Shown here in pieces: positions 56,601-64,000 of a stretch of 64,000 bases of DNA (position 1 is the stretch's first letter; every line of letters begins with the position of its first letter). A program made the translations under genes and the position numbers. The notes under the pieces were generated by a model. It was not told the origin of the DNA. It saw nothing but the letters and a program-made list of their open reading frames with translations, and ran no database searches. Source of the DNA: Xylanimicrobium pachnodae JCM 13526 = NBRC 107786 (GTDB taxonomy: Bacteria > Actinomycetota > Actinomycetes > Actinomycetales > Cellulomonadaceae); contig BCWJ01000012.1 in NCBI GenBank assembly GCA_001592145.1, positions 59,688 to 123,687 on the forward strand, given 5' to 3'.

Positions 56601-57170
56601 ATGGGCGAGATCGACACCGGCAGCGACCTGCGCGAGATCGCGCAGAAGACGCAGGCGCACGTCCGCGCGTACCTGTCCACGGTGAGCGAGGTCGCCTCCG
56701 GCGGCGCCCCGGGCGCCGAGCTCGCGCTGCTGCTGCTGACCACGAGCGACCTGCTCGCCTGCGGCGCGCACCTCGCCGCGATCACCGACGTCGTCCCCGC
56801 CGAGCGGTTCGAGCCCGACGCCGGGGACGACACCGACGTGGACCCGCTGCGCACCGCGCTGGCGCAGATGTTCGACGGGTTCGACGACTACGCCGAGGTG
56901 GTGGACCCGGTGCTGGGGGCCGAGGTGGGGCCGGCCACGCTGTCGGGCGACATCGCGTGCATCGTCGAGGAGCTCGCGAAGGGACTGGCCCACTTCGACG
57001 CCGGGCACGAGCTCGAGGCGCTGTGGTGGTGGCAGTTCAGCTTCCTGGGCTCGTGGGGTGAGCGCGCGGCGTCCGCCGTCCGCGTGCTCCAGTCCGTGCT
57101 GGCTCACCTGCGTCTCGACGTCGACGACGACGTCGCGGCCGAGGCGGAGTACGACGCCCTGCAGTCCTGA
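56601..57170 (+). CDS. DUF5063 family protein
   Basis: 189 residues, helical and acidic: DLREIAQKTQAHVRAYLSTV, ALLLLTTSDLLACGAHLAAI, GDIACIVEELAKGLAHFDAG and HELEALWWWQFSFLGSWGER. Found after recR in most actinobacteria as I recall. Function unknown. Confidence 0.85.
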   Translation: MGEIDTGSDLREIAQKTQAHVRAYLSTVSEVASGGAPGAELALLLLTTSDLLACGAHLAAITDVVPAERFEPDAGDDTDVDPLRTALAQMFDGFDDYAEVVDPVLGAEVGPATLSGDIACIVEELAKGLAHFDAGHELEALWWWQFSFLGSWGERAASAVRVLQSVLAHLRLDVDDDVAAEAEYDALQS

Positions 57171-57264
57171 CCGGTTCTGGCGCGACCCTGGCCGCGACGG
57201 CTCGGCGCCGCTACGCTCGGCGCGCACGCACCCTCTGGGGGTGCCGTTCCACCAGGAGCTCCCC

Positions 57265-58728
57265 GTGCCCCACCACCGCAGCATCGTCGCTGAACACGCC
57301 GTGCATCACCTCGGCCGGGGAAGAGCCGCGGCGGTGCTCGCCCTGGTCCTCGCGCTCTTCGCCGCGCTTGCCGCAGGCGCCCCGGCGGCCACGGCCGCCG
57401 CCACGGGGTCGATCGCGGGCAGGGTGACCGACGAGGCGGGGAACCCGTTGCCGTACGTCGACGCCGCGGCCCACAACGTCACGACGGGTGCCATCACGTC
57501 GGCGTTCACCGGGGCGGACGGCACCTACACGATCGTGGGTCTCGCGGCAGGGAGCTACAAGCTCGAGTTCGGCACGCACTTCGCCGGCGGCAACCACACC
57601 CCCGAGTGGTGGAACGACAAGCCCTCGGCCGCGACGGCGGCGACCATCACGGTCGGTGCGGGGCAGCAGGTCACGGGGAAGAACGCCGTCCTCGTGCCCG
57701 GCGCGACGATCTCCGGTGCCGTCACGGGCCCGGGCGGCGCGGCCGTCGACGCACAGGTCTACCTCTCGGTGTCCTTCGGGGAGGCGCCAGGTGACACCGA
57801 CACCTTCTCGGCAGACGGCGCGGGCCACTTCACGCTCACGGGCCTGCGCCCCGGGAAGTACTGGGTGTCGGCGTATGCCTCCGGCTACGCCTCGACGTAC
57901 TGGAAGGGCACGTATGACGACACCAAGGCCGTCCCGATCGTCGTCGCGAAGGCCGCCGACGCGGTCTCGGGCGTGAACTTCCAGCTTGCCCACCAGCTCA
58001 CGTGGCGGCACCCGACGATCACGGGGACCGGCCAGGTGGGTGCGCCGCTCACGGCCAACACCAGAGGGTGGACGGCGGGCACCTCGTTCACCTACCAGTG
58101 GAACGACGGTGGCGTCCCGATCAAGGGTGCGACGGCATCGACGTTCATCCCGCGTGCCGCTCAGCAGGCGGGTTGGGCGATCTCGGTGACGGTCACGGGC
58201 TCGAAGCAGGACTACGCACCGGTGACCGTCGAGAGCGACATGCCCTACACTCTCGTGACCTCGGCGAACGCGCAGCTCGGCTACCAGGGTCACGTGCAGG
58301 GCATCGGCTGGCAGCCGTGGGTGACGGGCGGGAAGGTGGCGGGGACCACCGGTCGGGCGTTGCGCGTGGAGGCTCTGCGGTTCCGGCTCAACAAGCCCGC
58401 GTACTCCGGGGGGATCACGGCCACGGCGCACGTGCAGGGCATCGGCTGGATGGCCCCGGTCACGACGGGCGGACTCGTCGGCACGACGGGCCGTTCGCTG
58501 CGGGTCGAGGCGTTCACCATCAAGCTCACCGGGGAGATGGCGAAGCACTACGACATCTACTACCGCACGCACGCACAGAACCTCGGCTGGCTGGGCTGGG
58601 CGAAGAACGGCGCTCGGTCCGGCACGGCGGGGTACTCGTACCGGCTGGAGGCCGTGGACGTGCGCCTGGTCGCCAAGGGTGACCCGGCGCCCACCGGCAC
58701 CGGATCGAGAGCCTTCTACCAGCGCTGA
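57265..58728 (+). CDS. Secreted protein: signal peptide, two CarboxypepD_reg-like domains, Ig-like domain, three ChW repeats
   Basis: 487 residues from GTG at 57265 (AGGAG upstream). Signal peptide through about residue 45 (VLALVLALFAALAAGAPAAT). Domains: GSIAGRVTDEAGNPLPYVDA and ATISGAVTGPGGAAVDAQVY (two carboxypeptidase-regulatory-like folds), TWRHPTITGTGQVGAPLTAN (Ig-like), then three ChW repeats (GHVQGIGWQPWVTGGKVAGT, AHVQGIGWMAPVTTGGLVGT, THAQNLGWLGWAKNGARSGT). ChW repeats mediate cell-surface contacts in clostridia. Probably an adhesin or substrate-binding protein. Confidence 0.85.
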   Translation: MPHHRSIVAEHAVHHLGRGRAAAVLALVLALFAALAAGAPAATAAATGSIAGRVTDEAGNPLPYVDAAAHNVTTGAITSAFTGADGTYTIVGLAAGSYKLEFGTHFAGGNHTPEWWNDKPSAATAATITVGAGQQVTGKNAVLVPGATISGAVTGPGGAAVDAQVYLSVSFGEAPGDTDTFSADGAGHFTLTGLRPGKYWVSAYASGYASTYWKGTYDDTKAVPIVVAKAADAVSGVNFQLAHQLTWRHPTITGTGQVGAPLTANTRGWTAGTSFTYQWNDGGVPIKGATASTFIPRAAQQAGWAISVTVTGSKQDYAPVTVESDMPYTLVTSANAQLGYQGHVQGIGWQPWVTGGKVAGTTGRALRVEALRFRLNKPAYSGGITATAHVQGIGWMAPVTTGGLVGTTGRSLRVEAFTIKLTGEMAKHYDIYYRTHAQNLGWLGWAKNGARSGTAGYSYRLEAVDVRLVAKGDPAPTGTGSRAFYQR

Positions 58729-58828
58729 CGGGGACGCCCACCGTCATCCTGCGCGGAGTCTTCGGGCGCAGCGCCAGCAGGTGCGCCGCGCCCGTGTGCG
58801 AACCTGTCGCAACCAGGGTGCGCCCCGG

Positions 58829-58834
58829 TACCGT
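58829..58834 (+). promoter_or_regulatory. Leaderless -10 element TACCGT of the ABC-2 operon
   Basis: TACCGT ends 6 nt before the ATG at 58841; no ribosome-binding site is present. Confidence 0.5.
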
Positions 58835-58840
58835 CCAGTC

Positions 58841-59779
58841 ATGAACAGTCCAGCGGGCATCCAGGCCCACGGCGTCCGGCGCGCGTTCGGTCAGGTCAGA
58901 GCGGTCGACGGCGTCGACCTGGTGGCGTCGCCCGGCCGGGTCACGGCCCTGATCGGCCCGAACGGCTCCGGCAAGACGACGCTGCTGCTCGTGCTCGCCG
59001 GACTGCTCGTGCCCGACGCCGGAACGGTCACCGTGGCGGGCTACGACCCCGTGACGCAGGGAGTGGAGGCCCGGCGCCGCACCGGGTGGATGCCCGACGT
59101 GTTCGGCACCTGGGACTCGCTGACCTGCCGCGAGGTGCTCACCACGGTCGCCGCGGCCTACCGGTTGCCCCGGGAGGCCGGTGCGGCCCGGGCCGCCGAG
59201 CTGCTGACCCTGGTGCACCTGGACGAGTTCGCGGACGCCCCCGCCCACGTGCTCTCCCGCGGGCAGAAGCAGCGCCTCGGTCTGGCCCGCGCGCTCGTGC
59301 ACGACCCCGACGTGCTGCTGCTCGACGAGCCGGCGTCGGGCCTGGACCCGCGCTCGCGCGTGGATCTGCGCGAGCAGGTGCGGTCGCTCGCTGCGCAGGG
59401 CAAGACGGTGCTCATCTCCAGCCACGTGCTCACCGAGCTCGACGAGATCGCCGACGACGCCGTGTTCCTCTCCCGCGGCCGCACCGCCGCGACCCGCACC
59501 GTGACCGCCGCCGCAGCGCAGCGTCGCCCCTGGCGGATCACGTCGCTCGACCCGGATGCGCTGCGCGACTGGTTGGCGGCGAACGGACATGTGGTCTCGA
59601 CAGGCTCAACCACCGGGGACGGCGGAGGGGGCGCGGTGCTCGTCCACCTCGACGGCGACGCCGCGGCGGCGGCCCTGCTGCGCGCGGCAGTCACCGACGG
59701 CATCCCCATCTCCTCGATCGCGCCCGCAGGCGGCGTGCTAGAGCAGGCGTACCTGGAGCTCGAGGAGGAGCGGCGATGA
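58841..59779 (+). CDS. ABC-2-type transporter ATPase
   Basis: 312 residues. Walker A GPNGSGKTT, signature LSRGQKQRLG (Ser-Arg-Gly-Gln, a known CcmA/NatA-type variation), Walker B VLLLDEPASGLD and H-loop ISSHVL. After about residue 240 is a divergent C-terminal domain carrying an in-frame copy of the dispersed repeat (VVSTGSTTGDG). Pairs with the overlapping permease gene. Confidence 0.93.
   Translation: MNSPAGIQAHGVRRAFGQVRAVDGVDLVASPGRVTALIGPNGSGKTTLLLVLAGLLVPDAGTVTVAGYDPVTQGVEARRRTGWMPDVFGTWDSLTCREVLTTVAAAYRLPREAGAARAAELLTLVHLDEFADAPAHVLSRGQKQRLGLARALVHDPDVLLLDEPASGLDPRSRVDLREQVRSLAAQGKTVLISSHVLTELDEIADDAVFLSRGRTAATRTVTAAAAQRRPWRITSLDPDALRDWLAANGHVVSTGSTTGDGGGGAVLVHLDGDAAAAALLRAAVTDGIPISSIAPAGGVLEQAYLELEEERR
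59593..59616. repeat. Dispersed short repeat, copy 4, inverted, inside the ABC ATPase gene
   Basis: GGTCTCGACAGGCTCAACC plus CACCGG: the reverse complement of the core GGTTGAGCCTGTCGARACC. In this orientation the coding strand reads VSTGSTTG. Confidence 0.85.
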
Positions 59780-60909
59780 CCCGGCACGGCACCACCTGGC
59801 ACCTGAGCTGGCACGGCATCCGCACGGTCGCGCGGCTCGAGCTGCGCCAGCGCCTGCGCTCCACGCGGTGGAAGGTCGCCCTGATCGTCTGGTTCGTCGT
59901 CGTCGGCGCCATCACGGGGCTGACCGTCGGGGCGCTGCACGCGGCGACCGACCCGGGACAGGGTGGCCCCGAGCTCGGCTCCCTGATCTTCGGCATCGTC
60001 GTCTTCTTCGTGCTGTTCCTGGGCCTGCTGGTCGCCCCGACGCTCAGTGCCGCGGCCATCAACGGCGACCGCAACGCGGGCACGCTCGCGACGCTGCAGG
60101 CGACGCTGCTCAGCCCGGCGGAGATCGTGCTGGGCAAGCTGCTCGCCGCCTGGACGGCAGCCCTCGCGTTCCTCGCCGCGAGCATCCCGTTCATCGTGTG
60201 GTCGCTGTTCGAGGGCGGCGTGCGCGTGCTCTCCCTGCTCACCACCGTGCTCATGCTGGCCGTCGTGCTGCTGGTGGTGTGCGCGGTGGGTCTGGGGTTC
60301 TCGGCCCTCGTGGCCAAGACGTCCGGGTCGGCGGTGCTCACCTACCTCACGGTGGGCGGGCTCTCGGTGCTGACCCCCGTGCTGTTCGGGCTGTCGACGC
60401 CCCTGGTCACCACCCTGGAGGACGTGCGCGTGTGGACCGTGCCGGACTCGGCGTGGCCACAGGGTCCCGCGGACCCCCAGCCCACGGTGGACCAGTGCCA
60501 TTGGGAGACGCAGACCATGTCGCGCGTCCACACCGAGCGCACCTGGTGGCTGCTCGCCCTCAACCCGTTCGTCATCGTCGCCGACGCGCAACCCCTCGGC
60601 GACACCGCCGAGATCGAACGGGCGGGCTCCGCGAACCCGCTGGCGCTCATCCAGTACGGCGTCCGCCTGGCGCGCACGGGCCCCGCGGCCGAGGAGGACT
60701 GGTGCACGAGCCAGTTCACCGAGTACCACGAGGACGGCACGGTCACGAAGCCCGACTCCCCGGTCGCCCAGGTCGAACCGAGCACCCAGGCCGTGTGGCC
60801 CTGGGGCCTCGGGTTCCTGCTGGTCCTGGGCGCAGGCTCCGTCGTCGTCGCCGTGCGGCGGCTGCGGATCCCCGCGCACACCCTCCCGCAGGGCACCCGC
60901 GTGGCCTGA
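59776..60909 (+). CDS. ABC-2 family membrane permease
   Basis: 377 residues, about six membrane segments (VALIVWFVVVGAITGLTVGA, LIFGIVVFFVLFLGLLVAPT, AALAFLAASIPFIVWSLFEG, LMLAVVLLVVCAVGLGFSAL). RNAGTLATLQATLLSPAEIV is the NatB/ABC-2 amphipathic motif. A large outer loop with two Cys lies before the last segment. Exports an unknown substrate. Confidence 0.9.
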   Translation: MTRHGTTWHLSWHGIRTVARLELRQRLRSTRWKVALIVWFVVVGAITGLTVGALHAATDPGQGGPELGSLIFGIVVFFVLFLGLLVAPTLSAAAINGDRNAGTLATLQATLLSPAEIVLGKLLAAWTAALAFLAASIPFIVWSLFEGGVRVLSLLTTVLMLAVVLLVVCAVGLGFSALVAKTSGSAVLTYLTVGGLSVLTPVLFGLSTPLVTTLEDVRVWTVPDSAWPQGPADPQPTVDQCHWETQTMSRVHTERTWWLLALNPFVIVADAQPLGDTAEIERAGSANPLALIQYGVRLARTGPAAEEDWCTSQFTEYHEDGTVTKPDSPVAQVEPSTQAVWPWGLGFLLVLGAGSVVVAVRRLRIPAHTLPQGTRVA

Positions 60910-60913
60910 CGCG

Positions 60914-61351
60914 CTACGGGGCAACGGCTCCGAGGACTCGCACGTGATGACGGTGCCGGCTGGGAAGACCAGAGCGCAGTCTGGCGTCGAACGTGGTCAG
61001 GACGCAGCCGTGCGCGATGGCGAGGTTGAGGAGGTGTGTGTCCGTCACCTGCCTGGTTCCTGTGACGTGCGCGGTGACGGCTCGTGCATCGGTCAGGGAT
61101 GTCGCGTCGGCGAGGAAGTCGGCGTGCCGCAGGGAACGGATGGCGGACAGCGCGGCCGTGGCCTCGCTCATCGAGGCCGGTCTGGCCATCACGCGGGCGT
61201 TCATGAGGAGCCGCACCAGTCCGGTCTCCGTGATCGGTGTGGTCGCGAAGCGTGCCACCGAGCGCAGCCAGTCGACGGCCTCGACGTGGTCGGCGTGATC
61301 GCTGTTGACGACGGCCAGCAGCACGTTGACGTCCGCGAGCTCAGTCCTCAT
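60914..61351 (-). CDS. vapC: PIN-domain toxin (VapC-like)
   Basis: 145 residues from ATG at 61351. Active-site acids: ELADVNVLLAVVNSDHADHV, ITETGLVRLLMNARV, GTRQVTDTHLLNLAIAHGCV and LTTFDARL; VNVLLA/NSDH is the VapC start typical of mycobacterial VapCs. Predicted tRNA- or rRNA-cleaving RNase. Overlaps its antitoxin gene by 11 bp. Confidence 0.92.
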   Translation of the reverse strand: MRTELADVNVLLAVVNSDHADHVEAVDWLRSVARFATTPITETGLVRLLMNARVMARPASMSEATAALSAIRSLRHADFLADATSLTDARAVTAHVTGTRQVTDTHLLNLAIAHGCVLTTFDARLRSGLPSRHRHHVRVLGAVAP

Positions 61352-61595
61352 CGAGCGCATCCTCGACCATCTGGCGCGTGATCGCGTGATCACGTCCGCC
61401 GCTTCCGAAGACGATCAGTCCTGCAAGCAGGTCGTCCGAGCGCTCGGCCTCCTCGATCTCGCGAGCACGCTCCTCAGCGAGAGTCACCAGGATGTCGCCC
61501 GGACTCGCGCCAGGCATGCGACGTGCGCCGATGGCGAGGATGCGCTGGACGCGGGGGCCTCGGGTGATCTGCGTGCGCGGATGAGTCGTCGGCAT
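61341..61595 (-). CDS. vapB: VapB-type antitoxin
   Basis: 84 residues: HPRTQITRGPRVQRILAIGA, then PGDILVTLAEERAREIEEAE and SGGRDHAITRQMVEDALDED. The N-terminal half is DNA-binding-like, the acidic C-terminus would mask the toxin. Autoregulation likely; AAGTGTACCACCTGGCACATGTAGGTGGTACAC-type dyads lie just upstream (TGTACCACCT at 61603-61612 and AGGTGGTACA at 61622-61631, a perfect 10-bp inverted repeat). Confidence 0.8.
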   Translation of the reverse strand: MPTTHPRTQITRGPRVQRILAIGARRMPGASPGDILVTLAEERAREIEEAERSDDLLAGLIVFGSGGRDHAITRQMVEDALDED

Positions 61596-61602
61596 TCATC
61601 AA

Positions 61603-61631
61603 GTGTACCACCTGGCACATGTAGGTGGTAC
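61603..61631. promoter_or_regulatory. VapBC operator: TGTACCACCT/AGGTGGTACA inverted repeat
   Basis: Perfect 10-bp arms separated by 9 bp, immediately upstream of the antitoxin start. VapBC complexes normally bind such palindromes to repress their own operon. Confidence 0.7.
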
Positions 61632-61700
61632 ACCGAGACGGGCCGCGGGTGAGGCGAGTCGCAGCGGAGAGGGCTTCCGCGCGCCTGTCACCCTGGTGAT

Positions 61701-62477
61701 GTGATCGAGCTCGACGTCCTCGCCTGGGTGCTGCTGATCGCGGCCGGGTTCGCCGCGGGGTGGGTGGACGCCGTCGTCGGTGGGGGCGGTCTCATCCAGG
61801 TCCCCGCGCTGCTGCTCGTGCCCGGCATCGCGCCCGTGCAGGCCCTCGCCACCAACAAGGTCGGCTCGATCATGGGTACGTCGACGTCGTCGATCACCTA
61901 CGCGCGGCGCGTGCAGCCGGACTTCACGACCGCGGGGCCGATGGCGCTGGCAGCGCTCGCGGGCGCCGTCGGGGGAGCGGCGCTGGCCTCGCACCTCCCC
62001 GCGAACGCCTTCAGGCCGATCATCCTCGTGGTCCTGGTGGGCGTCTTCGTGTGGACGCTCGCCAAGCGCACCCTGGGCGAGCGCACGCGGCTGCGGTGGG
62101 AGGGCAACCGGCACCGCGCCACGGCCGCGCTGACCGGGCTGGTCATCGGGGCGTACGACGGCCTGCTCGGGCCGGGCACGGGCACCTTCCTGGTGATCGC
62201 CCTGGTGGGGGTGCTGGGTTACGCGTTCCTGCCGGCGTCGGCGCTCGCGAAGATCGTCAACTTCGCCACCAACCTCGGGGCCCTGATCTTCTTCGTCCCG
62301 GCCGGGCACGTGATCTGGGGTCTGGGCCTGGCCGTCGGGAGCGCCAACCTGGTGGGCGGCTACCTGGGGGCGCGCACGGCGGTGGCGAAGGGATCGCGGT
62401 TCGTGCGGGTGGTGTTCGTCGTCGTCGTCGGGGCGCTGATCCTGCGGCTCGGGTACGACGTCGTCACCGGCGCCTGA
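61701..62477 (+). CDS. TauE/SafE (TSUP) family membrane transporter
   Basis: 258 residues from GTG, eight membrane segments. GFAAGWVDAVVGGGGLIQVP, ATNKVGSIMGTSTSSITYAR and IGAYDGLLGPGTGTFLVIAL are the paired TSUP repeats (G-G-G-G and P-G-T-G-T). Proposed exporters or importers of sulfur-containing or organic anions. Converges with the TetR gene by 14 bp overlap. Confidence 0.9.
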   Translation: MIELDVLAWVLLIAAGFAAGWVDAVVGGGGLIQVPALLLVPGIAPVQALATNKVGSIMGTSTSSITYARRVQPDFTTAGPMALAALAGAVGGAALASHLPANAFRPIILVVLVGVFVWTLAKRTLGERTRLRWEGNRHRATAALTGLVIGAYDGLLGPGTGTFLVIALVGVLGYAFLPASALAKIVNFATNLGALIFFVPAGHVIWGLGLAVGSANLVGGYLGARTAVAKGSRFVRVVFVVVVGALILRLGYDVVTGA

Positions 62478-63147
62478 CGTCCTCGCGGGTGACCTGGGCG
62501 GGCTGGCGGGTGAGCAGGGGCACGGCGACCTCGTCGACGATCGACTCGATGGTCTCGGCCGGCAGCGGCTTGAGGGTCATGAGCAGCTCGGCGCGCACCA
62601 GGTCGAACGCGACGGTCTTGATGCGTGGGGTCAGGTGGTCCAGGTCGATCTCGCCGCGCGCGGCAGCATTGCGGTAGATCGGCTCGGTGCGCGGTTCCCG
62701 GCTGCCCACGAACGCGGTGCGCAGGTCGCCCAGGGCGGTGCCCGTCTCGGCGAAGTAGCCGGCCAGGCGGGTCGAGGCGATGAACCCGATGCGGACGCGC
62801 GTGTTGTTGGCCCAGGTCAGCAGCTCGATGAGGTCGCCGCGCAGCGAGCCCGTGTCGATCGGCTCGTACTCCTCCGCGGCGCCGCCGTGCGCGATGGCCG
62901 CGCGGGTGAGCTCGGGCTTGGTGGGCCAGCGGCGGTAGACCACGGCGCGGCTGGTCGCGGCCCGTTCCGCGACGCCCTCGTAGGTGAGCCCGTCGTAGCC
63001 CTTGTCCTCCAGCTCGGCCCAGGCGGCGTCGAGCAGGGCCCGCTCCAGCTCCGCGCCGCGACGCCTTGTTGCGGGGGGCGTCGCGGGTGCTGGCGTCGGG
63101 GGCGACGACGTCGGCGGTGCCGGCGTCGCAGGTGATTTAAGAGACAT
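62464..63147 (-). CDS. TetR-family repressor of the adjacent MFS gene
   Basis: 227 residues. A Pro/Ala-rich N-terminal extension of 30 residues precedes the HTH: LERALLDAAWAELEDKGYDG, then LTYEGVAERAATSRAVVYRR. The C-terminal domain is TetR_C_11-like (VRIGFIASTRLAGYFAETGT). Transcribed divergently from an EmrB/QacA-type efflux pump. Confidence 0.92.
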   Translation of the reverse strand: MSLKSPATPAPPTSSPPTPAPATPPATRRRGAELERALLDAAWAELEDKGYDGLTYEGVAERAATSRAVVYRRWPTKPELTRAAIAHGGAAEEYEPIDTGSLRGDLIELLTWANNTRVRIGFIASTRLAGYFAETGTALGDLRTAFVGSREPRTEPIYRNAAARGEIDLDHLTPRIKTVAFDLVRAELLMTLKPLPAETIESIVDEVAVPLLTRQPAQVTREDVRRR

Positions 63148-63192
63148 TGCGTTTCCTATCGCTCCGGACCTACTCTCGCCCTAAGAGTCACT

Positions 63193-63204
63193 CTGTATCT
63201 ACAG
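63193..63204. promoter_or_regulatory. Palindrome CTGTATCTACAG in the TetR/MFS intergenic region
   Basis: CTGTA/TACAG with a 2-bp centre, 35 bp before the MFS start; TATCTA inside it could be the -10 box. ACTCT...AGAGT (63171-63187) lies alongside. Suitable as the TetR operator. Confidence 0.55.
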
Positions 63205-63238
63205 GGTACTGTCCTCCACCCAGTCTCCAGGAGTCCGC

Positions 63239-64000
63239 ATGACGGAGAGCATCACGACGGCCGACGCCGCACCTGCCCCGGGGATCGACCCCGCCGTGAA
63301 GAAGGTGACCTGGGCCGTGCTGGTCGGCGGCATGGCCGTGCTGTTCGACACCACCATCGTCGCCGTCGGCATCCGCACGCTGGCCACCGAGCTGCACGTC
63401 ACGCTCGCCACCATCGCGTGGGTCAGCACCGCGTACCTGCTCGCGCTCGGCGTCGCCGTCCCCCTGGTCGGGTGGGCGCAACGCGTGCTGGGCGCCAAGC
63501 GCCTGTGGATGATCGCGCTGACCGGCTTCCTGGTCGGCTCGGTGCTCTGCTCCCTCGCCTGGAGCGCGGGCAGCCTCATCGCCTTCCGCGCCTTCCAAGG
63601 ACTCTTCGGCGGCATGCTCATGCCGCTCATGACCACGATCGTCATGCAGGCGGCACGCGGGCAGAACCTCGGCCGGCTCGCCGTGACCATCGGCCTGCCC
63701 ATCGCGCTGGGACCCATCGTCGGCCCCGTCCTCGGCGGCCTGATCCTGACCTCGCTGCACTGGTCGTTCATGTTCTGGGTCAACGTGCCGTTCTGCGTGG
63801 CCGGGCTGATCCTCGCGGGCAAGCACCTCCCGGCCGACGGCCCCGTGCGCCGTCTGCCGCTCGACGGCGTCGGCCTCGCGCTGCTCGCCCCCGGGCTGGT
63901 GGGCCTGCTGTACGGGCTGAGCAACGTCTCGCACACCGGTGGCTTCTCGCGGACCGACGTGTGGCTGCCCGCGGGGGTGGGAGTCGTGCTCGTCGCCGCG
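63239..64000 (+). CDS. MFS multidrug efflux protein (DHA2, EmrB/QacA type), 3' truncated by window
   Basis: 254 codons are in the window, ATG at 63239 after CCAGGAG. DHA2 motifs: VLFDTTIVAVGIRTLATELH (motif D1-like), WVSTAYLLALGVAVPLVGWA, GFLVGSVLCSLAWSAGSLIA, RAFQGLFGGMLMPLMTTIVM, and motif C GLPIALGPIVGPVLGGLILT followed by HWSFMFWVNVPFCVAGLILA. About seven of 14 membrane segments are seen. Drug/proton antiporter probably repressed by the TetR protein. Confidence 0.92.
   Translation, partial: MTESITTADAAPAPGIDPAVKKVTWAVLVGGMAVLFDTTIVAVGIRTLATELHVTLATIAWVSTAYLLALGVAVPLVGWAQRVLGAKRLWMIALTGFLVGSVLCSLAWSAGSLIAFRAFQGLFGGMLMPLMTTIVMQAARGQNLGRLAVTIGLPIALGPIVGPVLGGLILTSLHWSFMFWVNVPFCVAGLILAGKHLPADGPVRRLPLDGVGLALLAPGLVGLLYGLSNVSHTGGFSRTDVWLPAGVGVVLVAA

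Overview
The window is a 64-kb chromosomal segment of a high-GC Gram-positive bacterium. The base composition, frequent GTG starts, leaderless promoters (TANNNT 6-8 nt before the start codon), a DUF5063 gene after recR, a probable mycothiol-linked thioredoxin-fold enzyme, a CebR-type operator in front of a family 6 glycoside hydrolase and a chitin-binding module at the left edge all point to Actinomycetota. A cellulolytic member of the Micrococcales (Cellulomonas, Cellulosimicrobium or Isoptericola type) is my inference, not something I could test.

Left end (1-9,000): the tail of a secreted chitin/cellulose-active enzyme and tRNA-Ser(CGA), then an integrated element of about 8.6 kb (326-8972) bounded by perfect 24-bp att repeats taken from the 3' end of the tRNA. 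It encodes a tyrosine integrase, two or three DNA-binding regulators, an excisionase, a lambda-O-like replication protein with iteron-like dyads inside its own gene, a zinc-ribbon protein, a miniature tape-measure-like protein, a protein whose N-terminus resembles HslV/proteasome beta subunits, a scaffold-like protein and an HK97-fold major capsid protein. I see no portal, terminase, holin or lysin. The layout fits a phage satellite that makes part of its own particle, and it is the strongest candidate here for an undescribed system.

9,000-12,470 is a small, partly decayed defence-type region: a Phd/PIN toxin-antitoxin operon, an AlbA_2/Schlafen-type ATPase-like regulator and a remnant of a type I restriction HsdR C-terminus. 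12,470-18,310 is a leftward PHP phosphatase - histidine kinase - response regulator - ABC ATPase - FtsX permease unit. 18,340-36,930 is metabolic and transport core: a VOC protein, an ArsB-like carrier, AgaS and GatZ, a zinc alcohol dehydrogenase, a GT87-like membrane enzyme, MntH with an MntR-like operator, an ECF sigma/anti-sigma pair, a RibM-type riboflavin transporter under an FMN riboswitch, a TetR regulator, an Rv2466c-like enzyme, a uracil permease, a LytR_C protein and the GH6 glucanase.

37,600-39,760 holds an IS1595-family element with two passenger genes, inserted exactly in the LexA (SOS) box of a downstream HNH/DUF222 endonuclease gene so that the box survives at both ends. 43,500-43,860 carries the 4.5S SRP RNA and tRNA-Ser(GGA). 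44,600-47,700 is a metQNI operon preceded by a Met/Cys-rich leader peptide. 48,380-57,170 contains dnaX and recR separated by a sugar module (ROK, AGE-type epimerase, PfkB kinase) and a corA gene with an acidic-proline leader peptide. A parS-like site after recR suggests proximity to oriC. The right end has a ChW-repeat secreted protein, an ABC-2 exporter, a VapBC pair, a TauE/SafE transporter and a TetR/MFS drug-efflux pair cut by the window edge.

All domain calls come from reading motifs by eye and from remembered family signatures; no database search or structure prediction was run.
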